From NCBI GenBank assembly GCA_963759295.1, contig CAVWYT010000007.1:62001-126000 (forward strand): a stretch of DNA of 64,000 bases. Reading direction: 5' to 3'. The notes beneath the pieces are model-generated. The model was not told the origin of the DNA and searched no databases. It saw only the letters and a list, made by a program, of their open reading frames with translations. Position numbers and translations under genes: made by a program. Shown here in pieces: positions 31,130-38,931 of the stretch. Each line of letters opens with the position of its first letter. Within the stretch, counting starts at the first letter, position 1. This DNA is from WHSW01 sp963759295. Lineage in GTDB: Bacteria > Actinomycetota > Thermoleophilia > Solirubrobacterales > 70-9.

Positions 31130-32302
31130 TCAGCGCCGCGCGAGCTCCGGCGCGTAGGTGCGCCGGGTCTCGGCGACCGTCTCGCGGTAGGCGTCGACGA
31201 TCGTCGCCCCCGGCTCCAGCAGCCGCCGGGCGTGCTGGGCGCCGTTTGAGGCCGGGATCTCGACCTCGAGCCCGAGCGCCTCGCGCGCCGGGCCGGCCCA
31301 ATCGACGAGGCGCTCGAGCGCCTCGCGGGTCGCGATCACCTCGCCGGCGGCGAAGTCGATCTGCGTGCCCTCGAGGCCGTGGCGAATCGCCCGCCAAAGG
31401 TTCTCCTCGATCTCGCGCTGGCGCATCGGCTCGCCGAGCCTGCCGTCGTCGTAATCGAGCGCGGCCTGGGCGATGCAGGCGGTGATCATCGCGGCGAGGT
31501 TGAACGACTCGGCGCCGCTCGTCTGCGCGTCGCAGATCCTCAGCTCGACGGTCCCGAACGAGTGGTGCGGGCGCACGCTCCACCACAGCTGGGTCGACTC
31601 GACGATCGATCCGGTGAGCGTCAGCAGGTCGATGAACTCGGCGTAGGAGCGCCAGTCGCCGAACGGCTCGTGGACGCCGCAGCGCGGGAACGTGCGGGTG
31701 AAGATCTCGCTGCGGATCGAGTGCAGCCCGGAGTCACGGCCGTCGAGGAACGGCGAGTTCGCCGACAGCGCGAGCAGTGGCGGCAGCAGACCGCGGAGGT
31801 GGTCGCAGACGGCGATTGCGCGGTCGGCGTCGCGGATGCCGACGTGCACGTGCATGCTCCAGGTGTTGTTTCGCTGCGCGACCCAGCGCAGCTCCTCGCG
31901 CAGCCGCCGGTAGTGCTCGGTGTCGATGATCCGCTGGTCGAGGTAGCTCGCCCACGGATGGGTGCCCATCGCCGCGAGCCCGATCCCGAGCCGTTCGGCG
32001 ACCTCGAACAGCGCCGTGCGGCGCTCGACCTGGAGCGCGACCGCGTCGGCGAAGCTCTCCGCGCGTCCGGAGCGGATCTCGATCTCGGTGTCGATCAGCT
32101 CTCCGGCCGCTGAGTCCCCGAGCCGCTCGTCCTCCCGGCAGGCGGCGTAGAGCTCCTCGAATCGGTGCACGAGCTCGAGGCTCGACGGGTCGACGAGCGC
32201 GAACTCCTCCTCGAGCCCGATCGTGAAGTCGCGCGATGCCGCGAACCGCTCGCGGGTGCGCTTCATGTCGAGGGTCTGTGAGGGCGTCCCGCCCGCGGCC
32301 AT
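31130..32302 (-). CDS. Carboxylate-amine ligase, GCS2/YbdK family
   Basis: The 390-residue protein belongs to the glutamate-cysteine-ligase type 2 family. Motifs: FTIGLEEEFALVDP with the metal-binding glutamates, GELIDTEIEIRSG, RNNTWSMHVHVGI, ALSANSPFLDGRDSGLHSIRSEIF and FGTVELRICDAQTS. YbdK-type enzymes form gamma-glutamyl amides weakly; in actinobacteria without glutathione the true product is unclear. It is the last gene of a minus-strand series (tsaB to here) and starts seven bases after rex. ATG 32302 is used; ATG 32266 in frame is an alternative with the conserved RDFTIGLEEE retained. Confidence 0.88.
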   Translation of the reverse strand: MAAGGTPSQTLDMKRTRERFAASRDFTIGLEEEFALVDPSSLELVHRFEELYAACREDERLGDSAAGELIDTEIEIRSGRAESFADAVALQVERRTALFEVAERLGIGLAAMGTHPWASYLDQRIIDTEHYRRLREELRWVAQRNNTWSMHVHVGIRDADRAIAVCDHLRGLLPPLLALSANSPFLDGRDSGLHSIRSEIFTRTFPRCGVHEPFGDWRSYAEFIDLLTLTGSIVESTQLWWSVRPHHSFGTVELRICDAQTSGAESFNLAAMITACIAQAALDYDDGRLGEPMRQREIEENLWRAIRHGLEGTQIDFAAGEVIATREALERLVDWAGPAREALGLEVEIPASNGAQHARRLLEPGATIVDAYRETVAETRRTYAPELARR

Positions 32303-32309
32303 CGCTCAG

Positions 32310-32993
32310 CTAGGCCAGGTAGAAGTAGAGCGCGTAGAGCAGGTCGACCGCGGGGCTCGAAGTGTGGACCGTGACCTCCGGCGGCACCTGCAGGAGCTGC
32401 TCGGAGTAGTTGAAGATGATCTTCACCCCGGCCGCGACGAGCTGATCGGCGACCGCCTGGGCGGCGTTCGCGGGCACCGCGAGGACCCCGACCACGACCT
32501 CCTCCTCGCCCACCACCTGCTCGAGATCGTCGAGCGAGCGCACCGGCACTCCGCCGAACGCCTCGCCGACCAGCTTCGGGTCGGCGTCGAAGATCGCGAC
32601 GATCCGAAAGCCGTGGTCGGCGAAGATGTCGGAGCTGGCGATCGCCTGACCCAGGTTGCCGGCCCCGAACAGGGCGATGTTGTGCTGCCCGGAGGTGTGG
32701 AGGATCTTGCGGATCTCGGCGACCAACGACTCGACGCGGTAACCGACCCCCCGCTTGCCGAACTTGCCGAACCCGGAGAGATCGCGCCGGATCTGGGTCG
32801 AGTTGATGTGCGTGTACTCGGCGAGCTCCTGCGAGGAGATCGTCTCGCGGCCCATCTTGCGCGCCTGGATCAGCACCTGCAGGTAGCGGGACAGCCTCGC
32901 CGCCACGCCGAGCGAGAGCCGATCGCCATCGGCGAGCGGCCCCTCGGTCTCCGTCTGGGCGGCCGTCCGCTCGCTGACCGTGGGCTCGCTCAC
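32310..32993 (-). CDS. rex: Redox-sensing transcriptional repressor Rex
   Basis: A 227-residue Rex protein: an N-terminal winged helix (LSRYLQVLIQARKMGRETISSQELAEYTHINSTQIRRDLSGFGKFGKRGVGY) and a Rossmann domain with ALFGAGNLGQAIASSD for NADH/NAD sensing, plus the C-terminal swapped helix AVDLLYALYFYLA. It senses the NADH/NAD ratio and represses respiration and fermentation genes. GTG 32993 overlaps the glutaredoxin stop (GTGA). In many actinobacteria rex precedes hemA; here a GCS2 ligase follows. No clear ROP site (TTGTGAA-type) is seen in the window. Confidence 0.95.
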   Translation of the reverse strand: MSEPTVSERTAAQTETEGPLADGDRLSLGVAARLSRYLQVLIQARKMGRETISSQELAEYTHINSTQIRRDLSGFGKFGKRGVGYRVESLVAEIRKILHTSGQHNIALFGAGNLGQAIASSDIFADHGFRIVAIFDADPKLVGEAFGGVPVRSLDDLEQVVGEEEVVVGVLAVPANAAQAVADQLVAAGVKIIFNYSEQLLQVPPEVTVHTSSPAVDLLYALYFYLA

Positions 32994-33259
32994 GGCTCGA
33001 CAGTATGAAGCGCGCGGACGAACGCGTCGCCGTCGAGGACCAACTCGGAAACCTCGAGGCCCTCGACCTCGACCACCGGAATGCGCTCCAGATACTTCGC
33101 CAGCGTCGCCGCGTCGGCCTCGATGTCGACTTCCCGGAGCTCGATCGGCCGCTCGCTCGCGAGCGCGAGGATCGCATCGCGAGCCTCGTCGCAGAGATGG
33201 CAGTCGGGGCGACCGTAGAGGGTCACCTCGACCGGCGCAGGCGCGCCGTCGTCAGGCAC
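32990..33259 (-). CDS. Glutaredoxin-like thioredoxin-fold protein
   Basis: An 89-residue thioredoxin-fold protein with CxxC as CHLC in VTLYGRPDCHLCDEARDAIL and the cis-proline region ERIPVVEVEG. It fits the DUF836/glutaredoxin-like set often found beside rex. It probably reduces disulfides. GTG 33259 overlaps the tsaD end by eight bases and its stop overlaps rex, so all three are co-translated. Confidence 0.88.
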   Translation of the reverse strand: MPDDGAPAPVEVTLYGRPDCHLCDEARDAILALASERPIELREVDIEADAATLAKYLERIPVVEVEGLEVSELVLDGDAFVRALHTVEP

Positions 33260-34265
33260 GCACGTCCCAGTCGAGATAGCCGGGATATGGCTGCGACGAG
33301 ACGAAGCGCGCCGCGGAGGCGATCATCGCCGCGTTGTCGGTGCAGAGCTCGCGTGGGACCAGCTTCAGCGCGAGGCCCTCGCGTTCGCAGAGCTCGGCGA
33401 CTCGCTCGCGCAGCAGTGAGTTCGCCGCCACGCCGCCACCGAGGGCGACCGCGTCCCAGCCGCCACCGGGCAGCCGGCGCCGCCGGCTGCCCCCGCGGGC
33501 CGCTCGCCGCAGCTTGGTGACCAACTGGTCGACAACTGCCGCCTGATAGCTGGCCGCGAGGTCGGCCCGCCGCGTCCCGACCCCATCCTCACCGAGCTCG
33601 CGCACGGCGTAGAGCAGCGCCGTCTTCAGGCCGCTGAAGCTGAAGTCGAGCCGCGGGTCGTCCGTCATCGCGATCGGGAGTTCGAACGCCGTGGGGTCGC
33701 CGCCTGCCGCCTCGCGCTCGATCGCCGGCCCGCCAGGGTAGCCGAGCCCGAGCAGCCGCGCGCCCTTGTCGAGCGCCTCGCCCGCGGCATCGTCGAGGGT
33801 CTGTCCGAGCACCTCGTAGCGGTCGGGGGTCGTCACCCCGCCGAGCAGCGTGTGGCCGCCGCTCGCGATCAGGCACAAGAACGGCGGCTCGATCGGGTCG
33901 GGCTCGAGGAAGTTCGCGGCCACGTGCCCATGCAGGTGGTCGACGCCGGCGAGCGGCTTGCGGGTCGCCGCGGCGAGCGCCTTTGCGGTGCTGACGCCGA
34001 CGAGCAGCGCCCCGATCAGCCCCGGGCCGCGGGTGACGGCGATCGAGTCGACCTCCGCGAGCTCGACACCGGCCTCGGCCAGCGCCGCCTCGACGATCGG
34101 GTTGACCAGCTCGAGGTGGTGGCGCGAGGCGACCTCCGGGACGACGCCGCCGAACCGGGCGTGCGCGCCGGCCTGCGAGGAGATCACGTTCGAGCCGATC
34201 CGCGCGCCATCGACGACCGCGGCGCAGGTGTCGTCGCACGACGTCTCTATCGCGAGAACGCTCAA
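33252..34265 (-). CDS. tsaD: tRNA N6-adenosine threonylcarbamoyltransferase TsaD
   Basis: A 337-residue Kae1/TsaD protein that transfers the threonylcarbamoyl group to A37 of ANN-decoding tRNAs. Motifs: LAIETSCDDTCAAVV at the start, the metal-binding DHLHGHVAANF, LIASGGHTLLG, GEALDKGARLLGLGYPGGPAIE and LGGGVAANSLLRE. A short Gly/Arg-rich insertion (ARGGSRRRRLPGGGW) lies before that last motif. TTG 34265, overlapping the rimI stop as TTGA, is preferred over an ATG 13 codons upstream because the family begins at this point. Confidence 0.95.
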   Translation of the reverse strand: MSVLAIETSCDDTCAAVVDGARIGSNVISSQAGAHARFGGVVPEVASRHHLELVNPIVEAALAEAGVELAEVDSIAVTRGPGLIGALLVGVSTAKALAAATRKPLAGVDHLHGHVAANFLEPDPIEPPFLCLIASGGHTLLGGVTTPDRYEVLGQTLDDAAGEALDKGARLLGLGYPGGPAIEREAAGGDPTAFELPIAMTDDPRLDFSFSGLKTALLYAVRELGEDGVGTRRADLAASYQAAVVDQLVTKLRRAARGGSRRRRLPGGGWDAVALGGGVAANSLLRERVAELCEREGLALKLVPRELCTDNAAMIASAARFVSSQPYPGYLDWDVRA

Positions 34266-34786
34266 GTGCGGCCGGCGGCGACCGGCGCGGCCCGGTCGAG
34301 CCACATGATCAGGGCGTCTTCCCCGTTGTCGTGGTAATAGCGGCGTCGGTGGCCACTCGGCCGGAAGCCGAAGCGCTCGTACATCGCGATCGCGCCCCCG
34401 TTCGAGGGCCGGACCTCGAGCGTGAATTGGGCCTCGGAGCCCGCCGCCGCGAACAGCTCCTCGATCAGCCGCGTGGCGATGCCCTGGCGCCGTCTCTCAG
34501 GGTGAACCGCGACGTTCATCAGGTGCCATACGTCGGCGTAGCGAGAGCAGACCAGGTAGCCGATCAGCCCGTCGCGGTCGTCGATTCCGAGACAGATGCC
34601 CGACGGCTTCGAAAGCTCGAGCACGAACATCGCCAGCGACCAAGGTGTCTGGAAGGCCCGGCGCTCGATCGCCAGCACCGTGGGGAGGTCGCCGTAGACG
34701 AGCCGGCGTACGGCGAGCCCGCGGTCGGACGCCCGGTCGAAGTCGATCTCCGCCGTCGGGCTAGGTGTCGCGGTTTTGTCGTTCAC
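34262..34786 (-). CDS. rimI: Ribosomal-protein-alanine N-acetyltransferase RimI-like
   Basis: A 174-residue GNAT acetyltransferase with VRRLVYGDLPTVLAIERRAFQTPWS at the start, the acetyl-CoA loop VHPERRRQGIATRLIEELF and EVRPSNGGAIAMYERFGFRPSGHRRRYYHDNGEDALIM at the end, the RimI pattern. RimI acetylates the N-terminal alanine of ribosomal protein S18 and commonly sits between tsaB and tsaD, as here. GTG 34786; it overlaps tsaB by 26 bases. Confidence 0.93.
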   Translation of the reverse strand: MNDKTATPSPTAEIDFDRASDRGLAVRRLVYGDLPTVLAIERRAFQTPWSLAMFVLELSKPSGICLGIDDRDGLIGYLVCSRYADVWHLMNVAVHPERRRQGIATRLIEELFAAAGSEAQFTLEVRPSNGGAIAMYERFGFRPSGHRRRYYHDNGEDALIMWLDRAAPVAAGRT

Positions 34787-35483
34787 GCCAGACCTCTGCG
34801 TCGGGCCGTCTCAGGTACACGGGGGTCACCGCCTCCGGCCGCCCCGGCTCAACCTCGGCCGCCAGCGCGCAGACGTGGCGCGCCGCGAGCCTGTGTGCCG
34901 GGTCCGTCTCGGCGAGCACCTCCACGCCGGCGGCCTCGAGCTGGTGGCGAAATCGTAGCGAGCCGTCACCGGCGGCCACCGGGGTGGTGTCGGCGTCGCG
35001 CAGCAGCTCGCCCAGCCGCTCCGGCGTCGCCACCAGCGGCTCGAAGATCATCGACCCGTCGGCGGCCTCGAGCGCCGCGAACAGCTCTCCGCGCCTGGCG
35101 TCGATCAGCGGCATCCGCGGCCGCGCCGCGCCACCGTCGCCGGCGGCGATGCCCCGCGCCAGCGCCGCCAGCGAGCTCACCGGGGCGACCGGCAGGCCGC
35201 GCGCCTGGGCCAGGGCACGGGCGGTGGCGATCCCGACGCGCAGGCCGGTGAACATCCCCGGCCCGATGCCGACGGCGAGCAGGCGAACGCGCGGCCAGCC
35301 GCCCGCCGCCTCGACCGCCGCCTCGATCTCGGCGAGCAGCGCAGCCGCGTGCCGAGGTCGGCCGGTCGGCCCCGGCGGCAGCGAGGCCTCGTGGACCACC
35401 GCCCCCCGTAGAGTCGCGGCGACGGCCGCGTGGTCGGTTGCGGTGTCGATCCCGAGCACCACCTCTGCGACCGCCGACTCCAC
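34761..35483 (-). CDS. tsaB: t6A biosynthesis protein TsaB
   Basis: The 240-residue scaffold/partner of TsaD in threonylcarbamoyl-adenosine synthesis. Motifs: VVLGIDTATDHAAVAA at the start and LLAVGIGPGMFTGLRVGIATARALAQARGLPVAPVSSLAAL, then MPLIDARRGELFAAL. The ASKHA-like fold is degenerate, as expected for TsaB. GTG 35483 is seven bases after TACCCT, so the tsaB-rimI-tsaD-grx-rex-GCS2 series likely starts as a leaderless transcript. Confidence 0.93.
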   Translation of the reverse strand: MESAVAEVVLGIDTATDHAAVAATLRGAVVHEASLPPGPTGRPRHAAALLAEIEAAVEAAGGWPRVRLLAVGIGPGMFTGLRVGIATARALAQARGLPVAPVSSLAALARGIAAGDGGAARPRMPLIDARRGELFAALEAADGSMIFEPLVATPERLGELLRDADTTPVAAGDGSLRFRHQLEAAGVEVLAETDPAHRLAARHVCALAAEVEPGRPEAVTPVYLRRPDAEVWRERQNRDT

Positions 35484-35490
35484 GCCGCCG

Positions 35491-35496
35491 AGGGTA
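35491..35496 (-). promoter_or_regulatory. Putative -10 box (TACCCT) of the tsaB operon, leaderless
   Basis: TACCCT on the minus strand is seven bases before GTG 35483, with no ribosome-binding site between. Confidence 0.4.
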
Positions 35497-35553
35497 CGCT
35501 TCCGGGCGCGGCCGACGGACGGCCGACTTCAACCACTCGAGAGGGAGCAAACG

Positions 35554-35916
35554 ATGAGAGTCGATCGACGCCGCGCGCTTGCCGTAGTCGGCGTGCTGGC
35601 GATCGCGGCGGGGGGCGCCGTCTGGTCGGGATGCGGCGACGACGCGCAGAACCAGGTCAACGAGGCGGTCGACGAAGCCGAGCAGCAGGCCGAACAGATC
35701 CAGAACGACGTCTCCGAGCAGGTCGACCAAGCCACCGAGGACGCGCAGACCTCGGCCGACGACGCGCTTGAGGACGCCGAGGATGCGGCCAACAGCAGCT
35801 CGGCCCAGGAGGCCCAGGACGCCGCCGAACAGGCGGTCGAGGACGCGCAGGACGCCACCGATGAGGCGCTCGACGACGCGCAGAACCAGATCGACGAAGC
35901 CGATAACGACCATTGA
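35554..35916 (+). CDS. Small secreted coiled-coil protein
   Basis: A 120-residue protein with a signal-like start (RRRALAVVGVLAIAAGGAVWSGCGDD) and then about 90 residues of almost pure Asp, Glu, Ala, Gln, Asn and Val in heptad-like periodicity (NQVNEAVDEAEQQAEQIQND ...). A cysteine at the signal end could be lipidated although WSGC is a poor lipobox. It resembles apolipoprotein-like or LEA-like acidic helices. GAGGGAG precedes ATG 35554. It lies alone on the plus strand between tsaE and tsaB. Function unknown. Confidence 0.75.
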   Translation: MRVDRRRALAVVGVLAIAAGGAVWSGCGDDAQNQVNEAVDEAEQQAEQIQNDVSEQVDQATEDAQTSADDALEDAEDAANSSSAQEAQDAAEQAVEDAQDATDEALDDAQNQIDEADNDH

Positions 35917-35925
35917 TCGGCTCCC

Positions 35926-36369
35926 TCAGCGCTCGGCGGCGGGCGGCCCGAGGATCTCGACCTCGCGCCGGTCGCCGCCTGCGTGCCTGACGTCGACCCG
36001 GACCGCGACCCTGGTTCCCTCGGGAGTCGGCGCCCTCGCAGCGGCCTCGGGCCATTCGACGAACGCGACCGCTTCCGGGGTCAGATAGTCCTCGAGCATC
36101 GCCGGATCCTCGTCCCGGATATCCCCGAGCCTGAACAGATCGAGGTGGGCGACCAGCACCGAGCCGCGGTAGCGACGACCGATGGTGAACGTCGGAGAGA
36201 GCACCGCCTCGGTGACGCCGAGGCCCCGGGCGGCGCCGCGTACGAGCGTCGTCTTGCCGCTGCCGAGCTCGCCGCTGATCAGGACGACGTCGCCGGGCCC
36301 GAGCCCGGCCGCGATCCGGGCCCCGATCGCCTCGGTATCGGCCGGACCCTCGGAGAGCTCGATGCTCAA
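35926..36369 (-). CDS. tsaE: t6A biosynthesis ATPase TsaE
   Basis: The 147-residue P-loop ATPase of the TsaBDE complex. Walker A GELGSGKTTLVRG at about 32-44, the SPTFTIGRRYRG switch region, AHLDLFRLGD and the conserved AVAFVEWPEAA (Walker B-like W-P motif). TTG 36369 overlaps the uracil-DNA glycosylase stop (TTGA), so the two are translationally coupled. Separated from tsaB by one opposite-strand gene. Confidence 0.93.
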   Translation of the reverse strand: MSIELSEGPADTEAIGARIAAGLGPGDVVLISGELGSGKTTLVRGAARGLGVTEAVLSPTFTIGRRYRGSVLVAHLDLFRLGDIRDEDPAMLEDYLTPEAVAFVEWPEAAARAPTPEGTRVAVRVDVRHAGGDRREVEILGPPAAER

Positions 36370-37043
36370 GCGAACAGGTCGAGCTGGTCGACGGGGTCGG
36401 GGCCCTCGGCATCCTCGACCTCGACCTCGACCGGCTCGGGCCCCTGCTCCCCCGGCAGGCTCTCGGCGAGCAGAGCCGGGATCCGCGAGAAGTCCTCGCG
36501 CAGGCGCCCGAGCACCGAGGGCGTGCGCAGCGCGGCGGCCGGGTGAAAGAGCGGATAGACGAACACGGTGTGGCCGCCCAGCGCATGAACCTGGGGCGTG
36601 CCGCAGCAGCGGCTGATCCCGGTCGGGCTGTTGGTGATCCGCTTGGTCGCGAAGTTGCCGAGGGTGGCGATCACCCGGGGCTCGATCAACTCGATCTGGC
36701 GCTCGAGGTAGGGCCAACAGGCCGCGATCTCGTCCGGCTGCGGGTCGCGGTTGCCGGGCGGGCGGCTCTTGAGCACGTTGGCGATGAACACGTCCTCGCG
36801 CTTCATCCCGATCTCGCCGAGCAGCTGGTTGAGCAGCTGTCCGGCGCGGCCCACGAACGGCAGCCCCTGACGGTCCTCCTCGGCCCCCGGCGCCTCTCCG
36901 ACGAACATCAGGTCAGCGTCCGCGTTGCCGGCCCCGAAGACGGCCTTCGTGCGGGTCTCGTGCAAGCGGCAGCGCGTGCATGCGGTCACCTCGCGGTAGA
37001 GGTCGATCAACGACTCGCGGCGCTGGTCGGCGGTCTCGGTCAT
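36366..37043 (-). CDS. Family 4 uracil-DNA glycosylase (4Fe-4S)
   Basis: A 225-residue UDG family 4 enzyme that removes uracil from DNA. The Fe-S cysteines appear as CTRCRLHETRT near residue 17 and later Cys in IAACWPYL and SRCCGTP; catalytic and uracil-binding motifs are MFVGEAPGAEEDRQGLPFVGRAGQLL and FVYPLFHPAAAL (His-Pro loop). The tail is acidic (EPVEVEVEDAEGPD). ATG 37043. An fmdB-like scrap lies directly upstream with an intact promoter, which probably drives this gene. Confidence 0.92.
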   Translation of the reverse strand: MTETADQRRESLIDLYREVTACTRCRLHETRTKAVFGAGNADADLMFVGEAPGAEEDRQGLPFVGRAGQLLNQLLGEIGMKREDVFIANVLKSRPPGNRDPQPDEIAACWPYLERQIELIEPRVIATLGNFATKRITNSPTGISRCCGTPQVHALGGHTVFVYPLFHPAAALRTPSVLGRLREDFSRIPALLAESLPGEQGPEPVEVEVEDAEGPDPVDQLDLFA

Positions 37044-37068
37044 CCCCGGCCCCGTCTTGTGACGATCC

Positions 37069-37125
37069 TCATCGGCGAGGCAGCGGCCTAGAGGACGCCT
37101 CGCACCGGAACTCGTAGATCGCCAC
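37069..37125 (-). pseudogene. Remnant of an FmdB-type zinc-ribbon gene
   Basis: From GTG 37125 the minus strand reads VAIYEFRCEASSRPLPRR and stops at 37069. FmdB-family regulators start M-P-I-Y-E-Y/F-R-C-E-x-C-G and run to 60-110 residues with CxxC pairs. Here the match holds through the first cysteine and then ends. FmdB genes are commonly next to family 4 UDG genes, as I recall. A TACCAT box lies seven bases before the GTG. A truncated gene kept as a short leader ORF is the simplest reading; chance resemblance over nine residues cannot be excluded. Confidence 0.5.
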
Positions 37126-37132
37126 GGGGGCG

Positions 37133-37138
37133 ATGGTA
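37133..37138 (-). promoter_or_regulatory. Putative -10 box (TACCAT) for the fmdB remnant/UDG/tsaE transcript
   Basis: TACCAT on the minus strand is seven bases before GTG 37125. It would give a leader of about 80 bases to the glycosylase gene now that the first gene is truncated. Confidence 0.35.
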
Positions 37139-37139
37139 A

Positions 37140-37231
37140 CCCGGCGCGAAGCGGCAACGCGGCCGCCGGGCATGGGTAACATCGGTCTCGCCGCGACCCG
37201 ATGGTTCGGGCGTGGACCACCGGCGAGGCCG
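37140..37231 (+). promoter_or_regulatory. Structured leader of the pantothenate operon, class unknown
   Basis: Two strong stems are visible. Stem 1: CCCGGCG (37140-37146) with CGCCGGG (37164-37170), enclosing GCG-GCAA-CGC, a GNRA-type tetraloop (37151-37160). Stem 2: CGGTCTCGCC (37183-37192) with GGCGAGGCCG (37222-37231), fully paired with one G-T, enclosing CCCGA-TGGT-TCGGG (37197-37210). The region precedes the DUF2520-panC-panB genes by about 40 bases. It could be a riboswitch or an autoregulatory RNA; I cannot match it to a class. Confidence 0.45.
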
Positions 37232-37268
37232 GTAACCGGAAAACGACTTCAAGCCGTCTGGTATCTCG

Positions 37269-38045
37269 ATGAGGGAACTGGAACGGGATCTCCCGACCCC
37301 GGCAGCAGGGCTGCCCGCGCTGGCAATCGTCGGCGGCGGACGCGTGGGCGGATCGCTCGCCGTCGCGGCCTCCGCGGCGGGCCTGACCGCCACCGTCGCC
37401 GATCGAGAGGGCGCGCTCGACGCCTGCCGGAACGCCGAGGCGGCGCTGCTCTGCGTCCCCGACGCCGCGATCCCGGACACCGCAGCGGATATCAGCGCGG
37501 AGATCCCGCCGCTTCGCCTCGTCGGCCACACGAGCGGCGCCACCCGGCTCGACGCGCTCGCCGCCGCCACCGGCGCGGGGGCCGAGGCCTTCTCGCTGCA
37601 CCCGCTGCAAACGGTTCCCGATTCGCGCACGGACTTCACCGGCTGCCCGGCGGCGATCGCCGCCTCGGGCCCCGCCGCGCTGCGCTTCGCACGCGAGCTC
37701 GCCGAGCGGCTTGGGATGCGGCCGTTCGAGGTCGAAGAGGAGCATCGGGCCGCGTATCACGCGGCCGCGAGCATGGCGTCCAACTTCCTGGTCGCGCTCG
37801 AGCAGTCGGCCGCCGACCTGCTGACCGCGATCGGGGTCGAGGACGGGCGCGATCTGCTCGCGCCGCTGGTCCTGCGCACGGCGGCCAACTGGTCCGATCG
37901 CGGTACGGCCGCGCTCACCGGACCGATCGCGCGCGGCGACGAGGCGACGGTCGAGCGCCACCTCGAGGCGCTGCGCGAGAGCGCACCGGAGCTGGTGGCG
38001 CTCTACGAGGCGCTCGCCGAGAGGACCCGCGAGGTCGCGCGATGA
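37269..38045 (+). CDS. Rossmann-fold and DUF2520 domain oxidoreductase (PanE-like role possible)
   Basis: A 258-residue protein with an N-terminal NADP-type Rossmann domain (ALAIVGGGRVGGSLAVAASAAGLTATVADR, then AEAALLCVPDAAIPDTAADI) and a C-terminal DUF2520 helical domain (HPLQTVPDS, HRAAYHAAASMASNFLVALEQSAADLL). DUF2520 proteins are often found beside panC and panB and may supply ketopantoate reductase activity where PanE is missing; no other panE is in the window. ATG 37269 has no good ribosome-binding site. It is coupled to panC by an ATGA overlap. Confidence 0.85.
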   Translation: MRELERDLPTPAAGLPALAIVGGGRVGGSLAVAASAAGLTATVADREGALDACRNAEAALLCVPDAAIPDTAADISAEIPPLRLVGHTSGATRLDALAAATGAGAEAFSLHPLQTVPDSRTDFTGCPAAIAASGPAALRFARELAERLGMRPFEVEEEHRAAYHAAASMASNFLVALEQSAADLLTAIGVEDGRDLLAPLVLRTAANWSDRGTAALTGPIARGDEATVERHLEALRESAPELVALYEALAERTREVAR

Positions 38046-38920
38046 GGGTGGTTCGGACCAAGGCGGAGCTCGGCGCCGAGCTCGCCCCCGCCCGGCGCCC
38101 GGGCCGGACGATCGGCCTGGTGCCCACGATGGGCGCGCTCCATGACGGCCACCTGGCGCTGATCGCCGCGGCGCGCGAGCGCAGCGAGGTCGTCGTCGTC
38201 AGCGTGTTCGTCAACCCGACCCAGTTCCGGCCCGGTGAGGACCTCGACGCCTATCCGCGCGAAGAGGCCCGCGACCTCGAGCTCGCCGAGCGGGCCGGCG
38301 TCGACATCGTCTACGCCCCGACGGTCGACGAGGTCTACCCGCCCGGGTTCGTGACCGAGGTCCGAGTCTCGGGCGAGCTCACCGCTGTGCTCGACGGGGA
38401 TCCACAGCGGCGCGGCCCCGAGCACTTCCGCGGCGTGACCACGGTGGTGGCGAAGCTCTTCAACTCGGTCGGGCCGCAGATCGCCTTCTTCGGGCAGAAG
38501 GACGCCCAGCAGGCGGTGGTCATCCGGCGCATGGTCCGCGACCTCGACTTCTCGATCGAGATCGTGGTCGTGCCGACTGTGCGCGAGCCCGACGGACTGG
38601 CGATGAGCTCGCGCAACGCCTACCTCGATCCCGACGACCGCAAGCGCGCGACGGCGCTGCACCGTGCGCTGGTGGCCGCCGGGCGCGCCGCCGAAGCCGG
38701 AGCCGCGTCGACCGCCGAGGCGCTCGCGGCCGCCCGCGCCGAGCTCCAGGCGGCCGGGATCGACCCCGAGTACCTGGAGGCGCGCGACGCGGAGGACCTG
38801 ACGCCGGTGGAGGGCTTCAACGGGCGGCCGGTGCTGGTCGCCGTCGCCGCGCGCATCGGGGGCGCGCGACTGATCGACAACATGGTGATCGGAGCCTCCG
38901 GCGGCGGCCGGAGCGCGTGA
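38042..38920 (+). CDS. panC: Pantothenate synthetase
   Basis: A 292-residue PanC that joins pantoate and beta-alanine using ATP. Motifs: VPTMGALHDGHLALI (HxGH nucleotide motif), VSVFVNPTQFRPGEDLDAYPR, FFGQKDAQQAVVIRRMVRDL and the KMSKS-like DGLAMSSRNAYL. Full length. Start ATG 38042 overlaps the DUF2520 stop. Downstream a 14-codon ORF and then panB follow. Confidence 0.96.
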   Translation: MRVVRTKAELGAELAPARRPGRTIGLVPTMGALHDGHLALIAAARERSEVVVVSVFVNPTQFRPGEDLDAYPREEARDLELAERAGVDIVYAPTVDEVYPPGFVTEVRVSGELTAVLDGDPQRRGPEHFRGVTTVVAKLFNSVGPQIAFFGQKDAQQAVVIRRMVRDLDFSIEIVVVPTVREPDGLAMSSRNAYLDPDDRKRATALHRALVAAGRAAEAGAASTAEALAAARAELQAAGIDPEYLEARDAEDLTPVEGFNGRPVLVAVAARIGGARLIDNMVIGASGGGRSA

Positions 38921-38931
38921 GGGAGGAATCG

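Noticed and set aside
31074..31586. Arginine-rich frames over the 3' half of the GCS2 ligase gene
   Set aside because: Shadow frames of a well-supported gene.
37140..37231. Pantothenate leader as a ZTP or fluoride riboswitch
   Set aside because: CCGCCGGGCA and GGCGATGG each match a fragment of those classes, but the other conserved parts are missing.
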